Shown: positions 33,883 through 42,910 of the stretch, one piece after another
Layout of the letters: each line of letters opens with the position of its first letter
How positions within the stretch are numbered: position 1 is the stretch's first letter
NCBI RefSeq assembly: GCF_006494775.1
Contig: NZ_CP041146.1
Coordinates: forward strand, 868,001-932,000
Source: Nocardioides humi
Lineage (GTDB): Bacteria; Actinomycetota; Actinomycetes; Propionibacteriales; Nocardioidaceae
Length of the DNA: 64,000 bases
Direction: 5' to 3'
Program-made: the position numbers and the translations under genes
Notes under the pieces: model-generated
Told to the model about the DNA's origin: nothing
Databases searched by the model: none
Seen by the model: only the letters and a program-made list of their open reading frames with translations

Positions 33883-34181
33883 TCGCCGGTCGCCGGGTCC
33901 CAGAAGGCCCGGCGCATGTCGAGGGCGCCGCTGGCGCCGCGCAGCGGCGTGCCCTCGGCGAGGTACTCCGCCCGGGCCCGGTCGTCGTGGCTCGGCGGGA
34001 GCGTGCCGTCGGCGCGCACGACCCGCCACCACGGCACCGGGCCGCCGTACCGCGCCATGACCGACCCCACCTGACGGGGTCCACCGCCGACGACGGCCGC
34101 CACGGCGCCGTACGTCGTCACCCGGCCCGGCGGGACCTGCTCGACCAGGTCGAGCACCCGCTCGACGTACCCCTCGTCCAC
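33879..34181 (-). CDS. Alkyltransferase-like (MGMT family) DNA-binding protein
   Basis: A protein of 100 aa covering only the DNA-binding domain of O6-methylguanine methyltransferase: VEQVPPGRVTTYGAVAAVVG (about 13-32), RQVGSVMARY (about 36-45), then PWWRVVRADG where true methyltransferases have the acceptor motif PCHRV. The Cys is replaced by Trp, so it cannot accept alkyl groups and should act as a damage sensor, as alkyltransferase-like proteins do. The GTG start at 34181 follows CATGAT by 6 bp. Confidence 0.88.
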   Translation of the reverse strand: MDEGYVERVLDLVEQVPPGRVTTYGAVAAVVGGGPRQVGSVMARYGGPVPWWRVVRADGTLPPSHDDRARAEYLAEGTPLRGASGALDMRRAFWDPATGD

Positions 34182-34213
34182 GAGGCGATCATGCCGTGCG
34201 GCCCGGACAGACC

Positions 34214-34243
34214 GAGAGCCCCGTCCGGCGGGACGAGGCTCTC
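34214..34243. repeat. Nested hairpin upstream of the alkyltransferase-like gene
   Basis: GAGAGCC (34214-34220) pairs GGCTCTC (34237-34243), enclosing CGTCC/GGACG. A further hairpin lies at 34299-34322. Either may terminate read-through from moeZ or form the 5' leader of the next gene. Confidence 0.5.
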
Positions 34244-34332
34244 AGGTGCTCCCTCGGTGCGACCCGACCGACGTGGCCGGGCGCCCTCCGATTGGTGCGA
34301 CACGGCTGCGGAGCCGCGTGTCTGGAACAACG

Positions 34333-34366
34333 ACGACGCCGCGTCGCGGTTACGTCGCGGCGTCGT
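34333..34366 (-). terminator. Terminator of moeZ
   Basis: An 11-bp perfect stem (ACGACGCCGCG 34333-34343 with 34356-34366) begins 6 bp after the moeZ stop on the minus strand and is followed by TTGTTCC. Confidence 0.7.
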
Positions 34367-34371
34367 CCCGC

Positions 34372-35580
34372 TCAGTAGCTGGGCTGGCTGGGATCGATCT
34401 GGTTGACCCAGGCCACGACGCCGCCGCCGACGTGGACCGCGTCGTCGTACCCGGCGCCCTTGAGGACCGCGAGGCACTCGGCCGAGCGGACACCGCTCTT
34501 GCAGTGCAGCACGACCTGCTTGCCGGAGTCGACCGAGGGCAGCTGGCCGAGCGCGTTGCCGTTGAGGAACTCGCCCTTGGGGATGAGGACCGCGCCGGGG
34601 ATGTGGTTGATCTCGGCCTCGGCGGGCTCGCGGACGTCGACGAGGACGAAGTCACGGCTGCCCTCCGCGCGCTCCTTGAGCATGTGCTCGAGCTGGGTGA
34701 CGGTGATGGTCGCGTCGACCGCGGCGTCGGCGGCCTCCTCGGAGATCGCGCCGCAGAACGCGTCGTAGTCGATCAGCCCGGTGACGGTGGGGTTCTCGCC
34801 GCACAGGGCGCAGTTGGGGTCCTTGCGGACCTTCAGCTTGCGCCACTCGAGCTCGAGGGCGTCGTAGATGACGAGCTTGCCGATGGCCGGCTCGCCGGCG
34901 CCGATGAGGAGCTTGATCGCCTCGTTGACCTGGATCGAGCCGATGGACGCGCACAGGACGCCGAGCACGCCGCCCTCGGCGCACGAGGGGACCATGCCCG
35001 GCGGCGGCGGCTCGGGGTAGAGGCAGCGGTAGCAGGGGGCGTCGTCGGCCATCGTGGGCGCGAAGACGGAGGCCTGGCCGTCGAAGCGGTAGATCGAGCC
35101 CCACACGTAGGGGATCCCGAGGAAGTACGCCGCGTCGTTGACCATGTAGCGGGTGGCGAAGTTGTCGGTGCCGTCGACGATCAGGTCGTAGCCTCGGAAG
35201 ACGTCCATGACGTTGTCGTTGTCGAGGCGCTCCTCGTGGAGGATCACGTCGATCAACGGGTTGATCTCGTGGATCGACTCCTTGGCCGAGAGGCCCTTCG
35301 GCTTGCCGAGGTCGGACATGCCGTGGATGACCTGGCGCTGCAGGTTGGACTCGTCGACCTCGTCGAACTCGGCGATGCCGAGGGTGCCGACGCCCGCGGC
35401 GGCGAGGTAGAGCAGCGCCGGGCTGCCGAGGCCGCCCGCCCCGATGACGAGGACCTTGGCGTTCTTCAGGCGCTTCTGACCGTCCATCGCGACGTCGGGG
35501 ATGATCAGGTGGCGGCTGTAGCGGCGGACCTCGTCGATGGTCAGCTCGGCGGCCGGCTCGACCAGCGCGGGAAAGCTCAC
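34372..35580 (-). CDS. moeZ: Adenylyltransferase/sulfurtransferase MoeZ
   Basis: A protein of 402 aa. The N-terminal E1-like domain adenylates the C terminus of small sulfur carriers: VIGAGGLGSPALLYLAAAG (about 47-65), DGTDNFATRY, and zinc Cys pairs CYRC and CALC. The C-terminal rhodanese domain has the persulfide Cys in VLHCKSGVRSAE (about 370). It serves molybdopterin, cysteine and thiamine sulfur transfer in actinobacteria. The GTG start at 35580 is chosen for its GAGGAG upstream; the frame is open further back. It may charge the MoaD partner of moaE at 10 kb. Confidence 0.93.
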   Translation of the reverse strand: MSFPALVEPAAELTIDEVRRYSRHLIIPDVAMDGQKRLKNAKVLVIGAGGLGSPALLYLAAAGVGTLGIAEFDEVDESNLQRQVIHGMSDLGKPKGLSAKESIHEINPLIDVILHEERLDNDNVMDVFRGYDLIVDGTDNFATRYMVNDAAYFLGIPYVWGSIYRFDGQASVFAPTMADDAPCYRCLYPEPPPPGMVPSCAEGGVLGVLCASIGSIQVNEAIKLLIGAGEPAIGKLVIYDALELEWRKLKVRKDPNCALCGENPTVTGLIDYDAFCGAISEEAADAAVDATITVTQLEHMLKERAEGSRDFVLVDVREPAEAEINHIPGAVLIPKGEFLNGNALGQLPSVDSGKQVVLHCKSGVRSAECLAVLKGAGYDDAVHVGGGVVAWVNQIDPSQPSY

Positions 35581-35744
35581 GGCGTACTCCTCGGGTACTG
35601 CAGGGCGGATGGGGTGGTCCCGGGTCCAACGCTGCCGCCGGCCCGGGTGTTCCCTCGACCCTGCCATGGTCCCCGCCGCCGCCGAGGGGCGGACACCACG
35701 TCCCGCCATCCGGACCGCTGCTACCAACGAGTAGGCTCACCGGT

Positions 35745-36395
35745 GTGGTGACCGAGCAGTTCGACCTCGACGAGAACCGGCCGCGCGGCGTACGACTGCC
35801 GCGGCGCGAGCGACGCGCGCAGCTGCTCGCCGCCGCGCTCGAGGTCTTCGTGGCCCAGGGCTACCACGCGGCCGCGATGGACGACATCGCCGAGCGGGCC
35901 GGGGTGTCGAAGCCGGTGCTCTACCAGCACTTCCCCGGCAAGCTCGAGCTCTATCTCGCGATCCTCGACGCCGCGTGCGACTCGATCATCGCCAACTGCC
36001 GCCGCGCGCTGGAGTCGACCCAGGACAACAAGCAGCGCGTCGCCGCCGCGATCGACGCGTTCTACGCGTACGTCGGCCACGACACCGGCGCGTTCCGGCT
36101 GGTCTTCGAGTCCGACCTCACCAACGAGCCGGCCGTCCGCGGCCACGTCGACCGGGTGACGACCGAGTGCGCCGCGATGATCGCCGCCGTGATCGAGGAC
36201 GACACCGCGCTGCCCGCGGCGGCGTCGCAGCTGCTCGCGGTCTCGCTGGTGGGAATGGCGCAGGTCAGCGCGCGGTTCTGGCTCACCGAGACCGACGGCG
36301 CCATGGCGGAGCTGAGTCGCGACGAGGCCACCGGACTGGTGGCCGGGCTGGCGTGGCGGGGCATCCGCGGCTACCCCAAGACCGACGAGCACTGA
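35745..36395 (+). CDS. TetR/AcrR family transcriptional regulator
   Basis: A protein of 216 aa. The N-terminal helix-turn-helix is RRAQLLAAALEVFVAQGYHA through MDDIAERAGVSKPVLYQHFP (about 23-67); the C-terminal helical domain binds an unknown ligand. GTG 35745 (or GTG 35748) follows TAGGCT (35732-35737) by 7 bp with no ribosome site, so the mRNA is leaderless. It lies before DUF3107, as Rv3208 precedes Rv3208A in M. tuberculosis. Confidence 0.9.
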   Translation: MVTEQFDLDENRPRGVRLPRRERRAQLLAAALEVFVAQGYHAAAMDDIAERAGVSKPVLYQHFPGKLELYLAILDAACDSIIANCRRALESTQDNKQRVAAAIDAFYAYVGHDTGAFRLVFESDLTNEPAVRGHVDRVTTECAAMIAAVIEDDTALPAAASQLLAVSLVGMAQVSARFWLTETDGAMAELSRDEATGLVAGLAWRGIRGYPKTDEH

Positions 36396-36450
36396 GCCGA
36401 CCGGCGCCTGACTAGGCTGGGCGTCGTCCCCACGAACGAGGAGTGTGACC

Positions 36451-36681
36451 ATGACCGTCGAGGTCAAGATCGGTGTGCAGAACACCGCCCGTGAGCTCGT
36501 CATCGAGACCGACGAGTCCAACGAGGCCGTCGCGAAGCTCGTCGCGGACTCCATCGCCGCCGCCGACGGCGTCCTCACCCTGACCGACACCAAGGGCAAG
36601 GTCACCGTCGTCCCGGCCGCCAAGCTCGCCTACGTCGAGATCGGCCGCAGCACCGCCGGCCAGGTCGGCTTCCGCTCCTGA
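36451..36681 (+). CDS. DUF3107 small protein (TB9.4-like)
   Basis: A protein of 76 aa, starting MTVEVKIGVQNTARELVIET and including KVTVVPAAKLAYVEIG. It matches DUF3107, found almost only in actinobacteria (Rv3208A in M. tuberculosis). Function unknown. GAGGAG lies 9-14 bp before ATG 36451, preferred over GTG 36445. TAGGCT (36413-36418) is a likely -10 element. Confidence 0.85.
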   Translation: MTVEVKIGVQNTARELVIETDESNEAVAKLVADSIAAADGVLTLTDTKGKVTVVPAAKLAYVEIGRSTAGQVGFRS

Positions 36682-36741
36682 CCGGGAACTCCGACGGTCC
36701 TCCCGGGCGTTGATCAGGTACGACCCCTGGAGGTGAGCGCC

Positions 36742-37551
36742 GTGCTCCAGTTCCGCTTCGCCGCGCGCAGCGAGACCGGGCGCGTGCGCACCGACAACGA
36801 GGACGCCGGGTTCGCCGGGCCCTACCTGCTCTGCGTCGCCGACGGGGTCGGGGGCGCGGAGGCCGGCGAGATCGCGTCGGCCACGACGGCGTACGTCGTC
36901 AGCGCCCGTGCCCTGGCCCATCCCGGCCACGAGCCGGCCCGCCTGCTCGGTGCGGCGACGCGGGAGGCGCACGCCCAGCTCGCCGCCGGGGTCGCGGCCG
37001 ACCCGCGCCGGGCCGGGATGGCGACGACGCTGACCGCGGTCCTCACCGACGGGATCCACACCGCGCTCGCGCAGGTCGGCGACTCGCGCGCCTACCTGCT
37101 GCGCGACGGCGAGCTGAGCCAGCTCTCCCACGACCAGACGCTGGTCCAGGAGCTGGTCGACGGCGGGCGGCTCACGCCCGCGGAGGCCGCCGCGTCGCCG
37201 TACCGGAACGTGGTGCTGCGGGCCGTCGACGCCGAGCACGTCCCGGATCCGGACCTGCTGCTGCTCGACCTGCGGCCCGGCGACCGGCTGCTGCTGTGCA
37301 GCGACGGGATCAGCGACGTGCTCTCCCCCGCCGCGCTGCGGCTCACGCTCGGCCTGGACTCCCGCACCATGGCCGTCGACCGACTGGTGCTCGCCGCGCT
37401 CGACGGCGGCAGCCGCGACAACGTCACCGCGATCGTCGCCGACGTGGTCGACGCGCCGGCGATCGCGGCCAACGGCATCCCCCTCGGCGCGGGCGTGGAC
37501 CTCCGCAACGTGGTCGACCCGGCCGCGGTACGTCCGCTCCGCTCGGCCTGA
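36742..37551 (+). CDS. PP2C-type serine/threonine phosphatase
   Basis: A protein of 269 aa. Mn/Mg-binding motifs are all present: RTDNEDAGF (about 18-26), CVADGVGGAEAGE (about 35-47), GMATTLTAVL, QVGDSRAYLLRDG, LLLCSDGISDVLS and GGSRDNVTAIV. It has no transmembrane segment, so it is soluble. GTG 36742 is preferred over GTG 36733 because GGAGG (36729-36733) ends 8 bp before it. It lies apart from the kinase genes further right. Confidence 0.88.
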   Translation: MLQFRFAARSETGRVRTDNEDAGFAGPYLLCVADGVGGAEAGEIASATTAYVVSARALAHPGHEPARLLGAATREAHAQLAAGVAADPRRAGMATTLTAVLTDGIHTALAQVGDSRAYLLRDGELSQLSHDQTLVQELVDGGRLTPAEAAASPYRNVVLRAVDAEHVPDPDLLLLDLRPGDRLLLCSDGISDVLSPAALRLTLGLDSRTMAVDRLVLAALDGGSRDNVTAIVADVVDAPAIAANGIPLGAGVDLRNVVDPAAVRPLRSA

Positions 37552-37569
37552 AAGCCCTACACTGGACAG

Positions 37570-37941
37570 ATGAGCGCGAAGCGGTCGTACGAGTACGCGC
37601 GCCTGTGGGTGCCGCTGTACGACGCCGGCGCGCTCGCGGTCACCCGCCCGGTCTACCTGATCGAGGCCGCCGACGGGTTCGAGGGCGTCGCCGCGGAGAA
37701 GAACACGACCCTGATGGGGCTGTTCAACGAGCTCGGCCGCGCGGGCTGGCGGATCGACCTGACCGGGCAGCGGGTGGACCACCCGTCCCCGGAGTTCCAG
37801 ATGCTCATCGACGCCACGCTCGACGAGGCCGACCACGCCGTCTCGCCCGACGAGGTCGCGCACGCGGTCGGCTCGGGCGGCGACCCGGCCGGGGCGGTCA
37901 CGGAGTTCGACGTCTACGCCATGCGCCGCCGCGTGAGCTGA
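37570..37941 (+). CDS. Hypothetical protein, 123 aa
   Basis: A soluble alpha/beta-looking protein starting MSAKRSYEYARLWVPLYDAG, with NELGRAGWRIDLTGQRVDHP in the middle. No family is recognised. ATG 37570 is preceded by TACACT (37558-37563) exactly 6 bp upstream and by no ribosome site, which supports the gene and a leaderless transcript. Confidence 0.7.
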   Translation: MSAKRSYEYARLWVPLYDAGALAVTRPVYLIEAADGFEGVAAEKNTTLMGLFNELGRAGWRIDLTGQRVDHPSPEFQMLIDATLDEADHAVSPDEVAHAVGSGGDPAGAVTEFDVYAMRRRVS

Positions 37942-37946
37942 CGGCA

Positions 37947-38043
37947 GCGCGGCAGCGTGGCGCGCGGCGGCGAAGCCGCATCGCTGACCGCCAGGCAACC
38001 TCGCGCTCAGCGAACCTCGACCGCGTGCGCGGCAGCGTGGCGC
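37947..38043. repeat. 17-bp direct repeat in an intergenic region
   Basis: GCGCGGCAGCGTGGCGC occurs identically at 37947-37963 and 38027-38043 (80-bp spacing), each followed by a GCGAAGC(G/C)GC-like palindrome. No gene lies in 37942-38136. Confidence 0.6.
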
Positions 38044-38136
38044 ACGCGCGAAGCGCGTCGTGCGAAGCCCGCGGGCCGAGCGGAGCGAGTGCCCGGGCGG
38101 CGAGCACGACATGCGACACGCTCGCGCAAATACAAC

Positions 38137-39050
38137 TCAGAACAGGTCGCCGTACTCGTCGACCCGCTCCAGCACCTGAGCGGGGGTGAGCTGGTCGAGG
38201 CCGAGTGGGTCCTCGGCGCCCTCCGCGACCTCGTCCCAGCCGACGGGCGCGGCGACCTGGGGCGGGGGGTGCCGCGCAGGGAGTACGGCGCGACGGTGGT
38301 CTTCGAGCCGGCGTTCTGGGACCAGTCGAGGAACACCTTCCCGCGCCGGCGGGCCTTGGTCATGGTCGCGGTGACCAGCTCGGGGTGGGCGGCCTGGAGC
38401 TCCTCGGCGATCTCCTTGGCCAGCTCGCTGGTCTCGGTCGACGGCAGCGGCTCGGGCAGCGGGGCGTAGAGGTGGAGTCCCTTGTTGCCGCTGGTGACCG
38501 CGAGGGCGTCGAGGTCGCGCTCGGCGAGCGCCTCCTGGACGCGCAGCGCGACCTGGCAGCACTCGTGCAGGCCGGCGGGCTCGCCGGGGTCGAGGTCGAT
38601 GACGATGCGGTCGGCGCCGACCGGCTCGTCGTCCTCGTCGACGGTCCACTGGTGGACGTGGAGCTCGAGGGCGGCGAGGTTGACCGCCCAGACCAGGGTC
38701 GGGAGGTCGTCGATGATCGGGAAGACGAGGGTGTCGCCGTGGCGGCTGGGACCGCGGCTGCCGGTCGTGGGCACCTCGGCGGTGCGCACCCAGCTCGGCG
38801 TACCGGCGGGCGCGTTCTTCTCGAAGAAGCTCAGGTCGCCGACGCCGTGCGGCCAGCGGATCCGGGTGACGGGGCGGCCGGCGAGGTGAGGGAGCAGCAC
38901 GGGCGCGACGCGGACGTAGTAGTCGAGCACCTCGCCCTTGGTCGTCCCGGTGCTCGGGTAGAGCACCTTCTCCAGGTTGGTGAGCCGCATGGTGCGACCC
39001 TCGACGTCGACGTGGACCTCGGTCTGGGGGTGGTCGGCCTTCTTCGGCAT
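38137..39050 (-). CDS. LigD-type polymerase/primase domain protein; frame interrupted
   Basis: NHEJ polymerase that fills in ends at double-strand breaks. Motifs are TNLEKVLYP (about 22-30), HVHQWTVDEDDEP, RIVIDLDPGE with the catalytic Asp pair, VTSGNKGLHLYAPLP and KVFLDWSQN. The C terminus PQVAAPVGWDE...RVDEYGDLF lies in another frame; one added base in the G runs 38259-38269 gives a normal protein of about 304 aa. ATG 39050 overlaps the stop of the ligase gene by one base (TGATG). Confidence 0.88.
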
Positions 39051-39988
39051 CAGAGGTCCTCCGGGGTCAGGTCGGTCCGCACGCCCTGGTACGACGGCTG
39101 GCGCAGCCGCTCGTAGCCGAGCCCGTGGGTGTCGATGTCGACGACCACGACCGGCTCGACCCAGGTCGTGCCGTCGGCGTCGACGCGGGGCACCTCGTCG
39201 GCGAACGGGCTGGCCGGCCGGGTCAGCGGGGACAGCAGCTCGGCCAGGCTCCGGGACTGCTTGGGGCCGATGCCGCTGCCGACCCGCCCACGGAAGGCCA
39301 GCCCGCCGGCGGTCGGCTCCCCCACCAGCAGCGCGGCCAGGCGGTCGCTGGTGCCGACCTGGGGCCGCCAGCCGCCGACGACGAAGGACCCGCGGTGCCG
39401 GTGCGGGAGCTTCAACCAGTGGTGGGTGCGCTCGCCGGGCCGGTACGTCGAGTCGCGGCGCTTGCTGACGATGCCCTCCAGCCCCTGGGCGCGCGTCGCC
39501 TCGAACAGCATCGCGCCGTCGTCGTACTCGACCGGGACCTGCCACCCGGACGGGGCGAGGTCCACGTCGGCGAGCCGGCGGCGGCGCTCGTGCAGCGGGA
39601 GGCCGCAGAGATCCTCGCCGTCGAGGCGGAGCAGGTCGAAGACCATGTACGTCACCGGGATCCGCGCGGCGAGCCGGGCGACCGTGGTGGCGTTGCGGAC
39701 GTGCATGCGCTCGGCCACGACGCGGAAGTCGGGCACGCCGCGCTCGTTGAGCGCGATGATCTCGCCGTCGACGACCGCCTCCCGGACTCCGGCGGGCGGG
39801 GCCGCCAGGTCGGGCCAGGCCGGGGTGATCCGGTTGCCGTTGCGGCTGGTCAGGGTGACCGTGCGGCCGGCGATCGCGCCGAGGGCCCGGACGCCGTCCC
39901 ACTTCACCTCGTGGCACCACTCCTCGCCCAGCGGCACGTGGGTGTCCGGTGTGGCGAGCATCGGGCGGAGTTCGGGCACGCGCCCCAT
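39050..39988 (-). CDS. ATP-dependent DNA ligase (LigD-type)
   Basis: A protein of 312 aa. The nucleotidyl-Lys is in motif I, HEVKWDGVRAL (about 26-36). VVDGEIIAL, YMVFDLLRLDG, EGIVSKRRDSTY and HHWLKLPHRH are motifs III to V. The second half is an OB fold. With the adjacent polymerase and the divergent Ku it makes a complete NHEJ set, here as separate polypeptides instead of one fused LigD. The start at 39988 lies 27 bp from the Ku start on the other strand. Confidence 0.9.
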   Translation of the reverse strand: MGRVPELRPMLATPDTHVPLGEEWCHEVKWDGVRALGAIAGRTVTLTSRNGNRITPAWPDLAAPPAGVREAVVDGEIIALNERGVPDFRVVAERMHVRNATTVARLAARIPVTYMVFDLLRLDGEDLCGLPLHERRRRLADVDLAPSGWQVPVEYDDGAMLFEATRAQGLEGIVSKRRDSTYRPGERTHHWLKLPHRHRGSFVVGGWRPQVGTSDRLAALLVGEPTAGGLAFRGRVGSGIGPKQSRSLAELLSPLTRPASPFADEVPRVDADGTTWVEPVVVVDIDTHGLGYERLRQPSYQGVRTDLTPEDL

Positions 39989-40015
39989 CCTGTCAGGACC
40001 GCGTAGGCTCGACCC

Positions 40016-40963
40016 ATGCGTGCGATCTGGAAGGGTGCCGTCTCCTTCGGCCTCGTCAGCGTGCCGGTCAAGCTCTACAGCGCGACCGAGAGCCACGACG
40101 TCTCGTTCCGTCAGGTGCACGCCAAGGACGGCGGCCGGATCAAGTACCAGCGGATCTGCGCGATCGACGGCGAGGAGGTGCCGTACTCCGACATCGCGAA
40201 GGGGTACGAGACCGAGGACGGCGAGATGGTCATCCTCTCCGACGAGGACCTGGCCAACCTGCCGACGACGTCGTCGCGGGAGATCGCGGTCGAGAAGTTC
40301 GTGCCGAGCGACCAGATCGACCCGCTGCTGTTCGAGAAGTCCTACTACCTCGAGCCGGAGGGCACCGGCGCCAAGCCCTACGCGCTGCTGCGGCAGGCGC
40401 TGCTGGACGCCGACCGGATGGCGGTCGTGACCGTGGCGCTGCGCCAGCGGGTGACCACGGCGGTGCTGCGCGTGCGCGACGACGTGATCGTGCTGCAGAC
40501 CATGATGTGGCCCGACGAGATCCGCACCCCCGACTTCAGCGTCGAGACCGGCGAGGTCAAGGACGCCGAGGTGAAGATGGCGCACATGCTCGTCGAGACG
40601 CTGTCGGGCGACTTCGACCCGGCGGAGTTCGAGGACGACTACGCCGACGCGGTGCAGGCGGTCGTGAAGGCGAAGATCGAGGGCGGCGAGGTGCAGCGCA
40701 CCGAGACCTCGGCGAAGACCGGCGGCGAGGTGGTCGACCTGCTCGCCGCCCTGCAGCGCTCCGTCGAGGCGGCGAAGACGTCGCGCGGCGAGACCGAGGC
40801 GAAGCCGGCGAAGAGGACGGCCAGGAAGGCGGCCGAGAAGGCGCCTGCCAAGAAGGCCGCGGCGAAGAAGACCGCGGCGAAGTCCGCCGCCGCGAAGAAG
40901 ACGGCCAAGAAGAGCACCGCCAAGAAGACCACGAAGAAGACGGCGGTGAAGAAGGCCAGCTGA
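40016..40963 (+). CDS. ku: Non-homologous end joining protein Ku
   Basis: A protein of 315 aa. Ku forms a ring on broken DNA ends and recruits the ligase/polymerase. The core is typical (IWKGAVSFGLVSVPVKLYSA at the start, then CAIDGEEVPYSDIAKGYE). A Lys/Ala-rich tail follows (about 275-315) made of AAKKT-like repeats, known in actinobacterial Ku to bind DNA. ATG 40016 has TAGGCT (40004-40009) exactly 6 bp upstream, so it is leaderless. Confidence 0.95.
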   Translation: MRAIWKGAVSFGLVSVPVKLYSATESHDVSFRQVHAKDGGRIKYQRICAIDGEEVPYSDIAKGYETEDGEMVILSDEDLANLPTTSSREIAVEKFVPSDQIDPLLFEKSYYLEPEGTGAKPYALLRQALLDADRMAVVTVALRQRVTTAVLRVRDDVIVLQTMMWPDEIRTPDFSVETGEVKDAEVKMAHMLVETLSGDFDPAEFEDDYADAVQAVVKAKIEGGEVQRTETSAKTGGEVVDLLAALQRSVEAAKTSRGETEAKPAKRTARKAAEKAPAKKAAAKKTAAKSAAAKKTAKKSTAKKTTKKTAVKKAS

Positions 40964-41045
40964 CCCGTCCTCGGGCCGGGGTGCGTCAGCCTGCGGTCGG
41001 GACTCCACCACCCGCGCTGTCCGCGGGCACGGACGGCAGCCGCGG

Positions 41046-42910
41046 TCAGCCGGTCTCGGCCTCGGCCTTCGCGATCAGGTCCTTCACGACGTCGATCGAG
41101 CGGATCCGGCCGCTGGTGACGGTGGTGCCCTCGTCGGTGAACAGCGAGGTCGGGATGCCGATCAGCTCGCCGTCGGCGTTGATGGCCATGCCGCCGGAGT
41201 TGCCGGGTGCGATCCGGGCGTCGGTGTCGAGCTCCGAGCGCGGCCCGAGGTCGGGGTCGTTGAGCACGGTGGAGACGACGCCCGTGGTCACCGTGATCGA
41301 CTCGCCCTCGCCGGCGACCGCCGGGAAGCCGAGGACGGTGACGCTGTCGCCGGCCCGCAGGTCGCCGGAGCTGCCGATCGGCACGGTCGGCAGCTCCAGG
41401 GCGCCGTCGAGGTCGTTGCCGTCGGCGTCGGCGTAGATCTGGACCACGGCGATGTCGAGCTCGCCGTCGGCCTCGACCACGCGGGCCCGGTAGGCGGCCG
41501 GCGCGTTGGTGTCGGTCATGCCGTCGGTGAGCGAGATCAGCAGGTAGTCGGGGTTGGCGATGCGCAGGTCGGAGCCGTACTTCTCCTCCAGGCCGGGCGA
41601 CTCGGGCGCCGCGACGTGGGCGTTGGTGAGGATCAGGCCGTCGGCGCGGATGATGGAGCCGGAGCCGTGGTAGGTGCCGGTGCGGGACGGGTCGTCGAGC
41701 AGGTGGCTGTCGGCGGTGATCTTGACGGTGGCGGCCTTCGCGGCCTCCAGTACGTCGGTGCCGCCCCCGGCGCGCTTGCCGCCGTCGTCACCCCCTCCGC
41801 CGTCGCCGTCACGGCCCACCACCAGCGCGAGCCCGACCAGGCCGGCGACGAGCAGCAGGGCCGCGGCGATCGCGCCGATGATCGCGAGCCGCCGGCCCAG
41901 GCGCCGGCGGGCGATCCGCCGCTCCTCCTCGGCCGCCGACAGGATGGGCACCAGGGTGAGCTCGGGCCCGGCGACCGGGTGCCCGAGCCGGAGGACGATC
42001 CGCTCGTCGAACTTGCGGGTGGTCACCCGGCGGCCGTCGAGATAGGAGCCCTCGTTGGAGAGGTTGGTGTAGGTCCAGCCGCCCGGCAGGGGGTCGATCC
42101 GGCCGTGGACCCGCGAGCACGCGGGGTCGCCGATGACGACCGTGCAGTCGCTGCGCCGACCGACGGTGATCTGCATCGGGTGCCGGAACCGGTGCTCCCG
42201 GCCCTCGGCGACGAGCAGCAGGTCCGGACCCGTGCGCGGCGGCACCGGCCCGGCACCGGGCGGACCGGCAGGCACCCGGGGCATCGCGAGGATCTGGGTG
42301 GCGTCGTTGCCGGAGATCGGCGGCGGCAGGCCGGGCGCGCCGGCCGGGCGGGCGCCGGCGGCGGGACGGAGGGCGGGGAGGCCGACGGGACGGACGGCGG
42401 CGCCCACGGGGAGGGCGCCGGCGGCATCGGCGTGCCCAGCGGTGGGGTCGACGGCGGCGGCATCGAGGGCGGCATCGAGGGCGGCGGCACCGGCGGGGAG
42501 ACCGACGGCGGCGGCGTCCCGGGGTACGGCGGCCGGGTGGGCTCCTCGACCAGGTCGGCCGGCAGTGGGGCCGGGGCGCGGGGCGTGGCCGCCACGACGT
42601 CGTACTCCTCGGCGGGGACGACCGCGAGGGTCGCGCCGGGCGCCGGCGGGCCGCAGCGGACCGTGATCCGCCGCTCGACGGGGTACTCGGTGACCCGCTC
42701 GTCCTCGACGTACGTGCCGAACTGGCTGCCGCTGTCGACGAGCACCCAGCCGTACTCGGTCGCGTGGAGCTCGGCGTGCTGGCGCGAGACCGAGCCGGCG
42801 GTGAGCACGACGTCGGCCTCGATGGCGCGCCCGATCCGGTAGACCTGCTTGCCCTCGAGGCGCAGGACCCGGCCCTCGACCTCGACCACGAGTGCGGACA
42901 CGGCGCTCAC
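41046..42910 (-). CDS. FHA-FHA-membrane-trypsin-like protein; frame interrupted
   Basis: The order is: FHA domain (GRAIEADVVL, SVSRQHAEL, about 19-75), long Pro-rich linker, second FHA (VGRRSDCTVVI, SRVHGRI, about 230-290), one transmembrane helix (about 320-345) and an extracytoplasmic trypsin-fold domain. Its triad is His in LTNAHVAAPE, Asp in ELDIAVVQI and Ser in PGNSGGMAI. FHA domains bind phosphothreonine, linking the protein to the adjacent kinase. The frame breaks near 42335-42350; one added base joins the two halves (about 621 aa). GTG 42910 overlaps the kinase stop. Confidence 0.82.
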
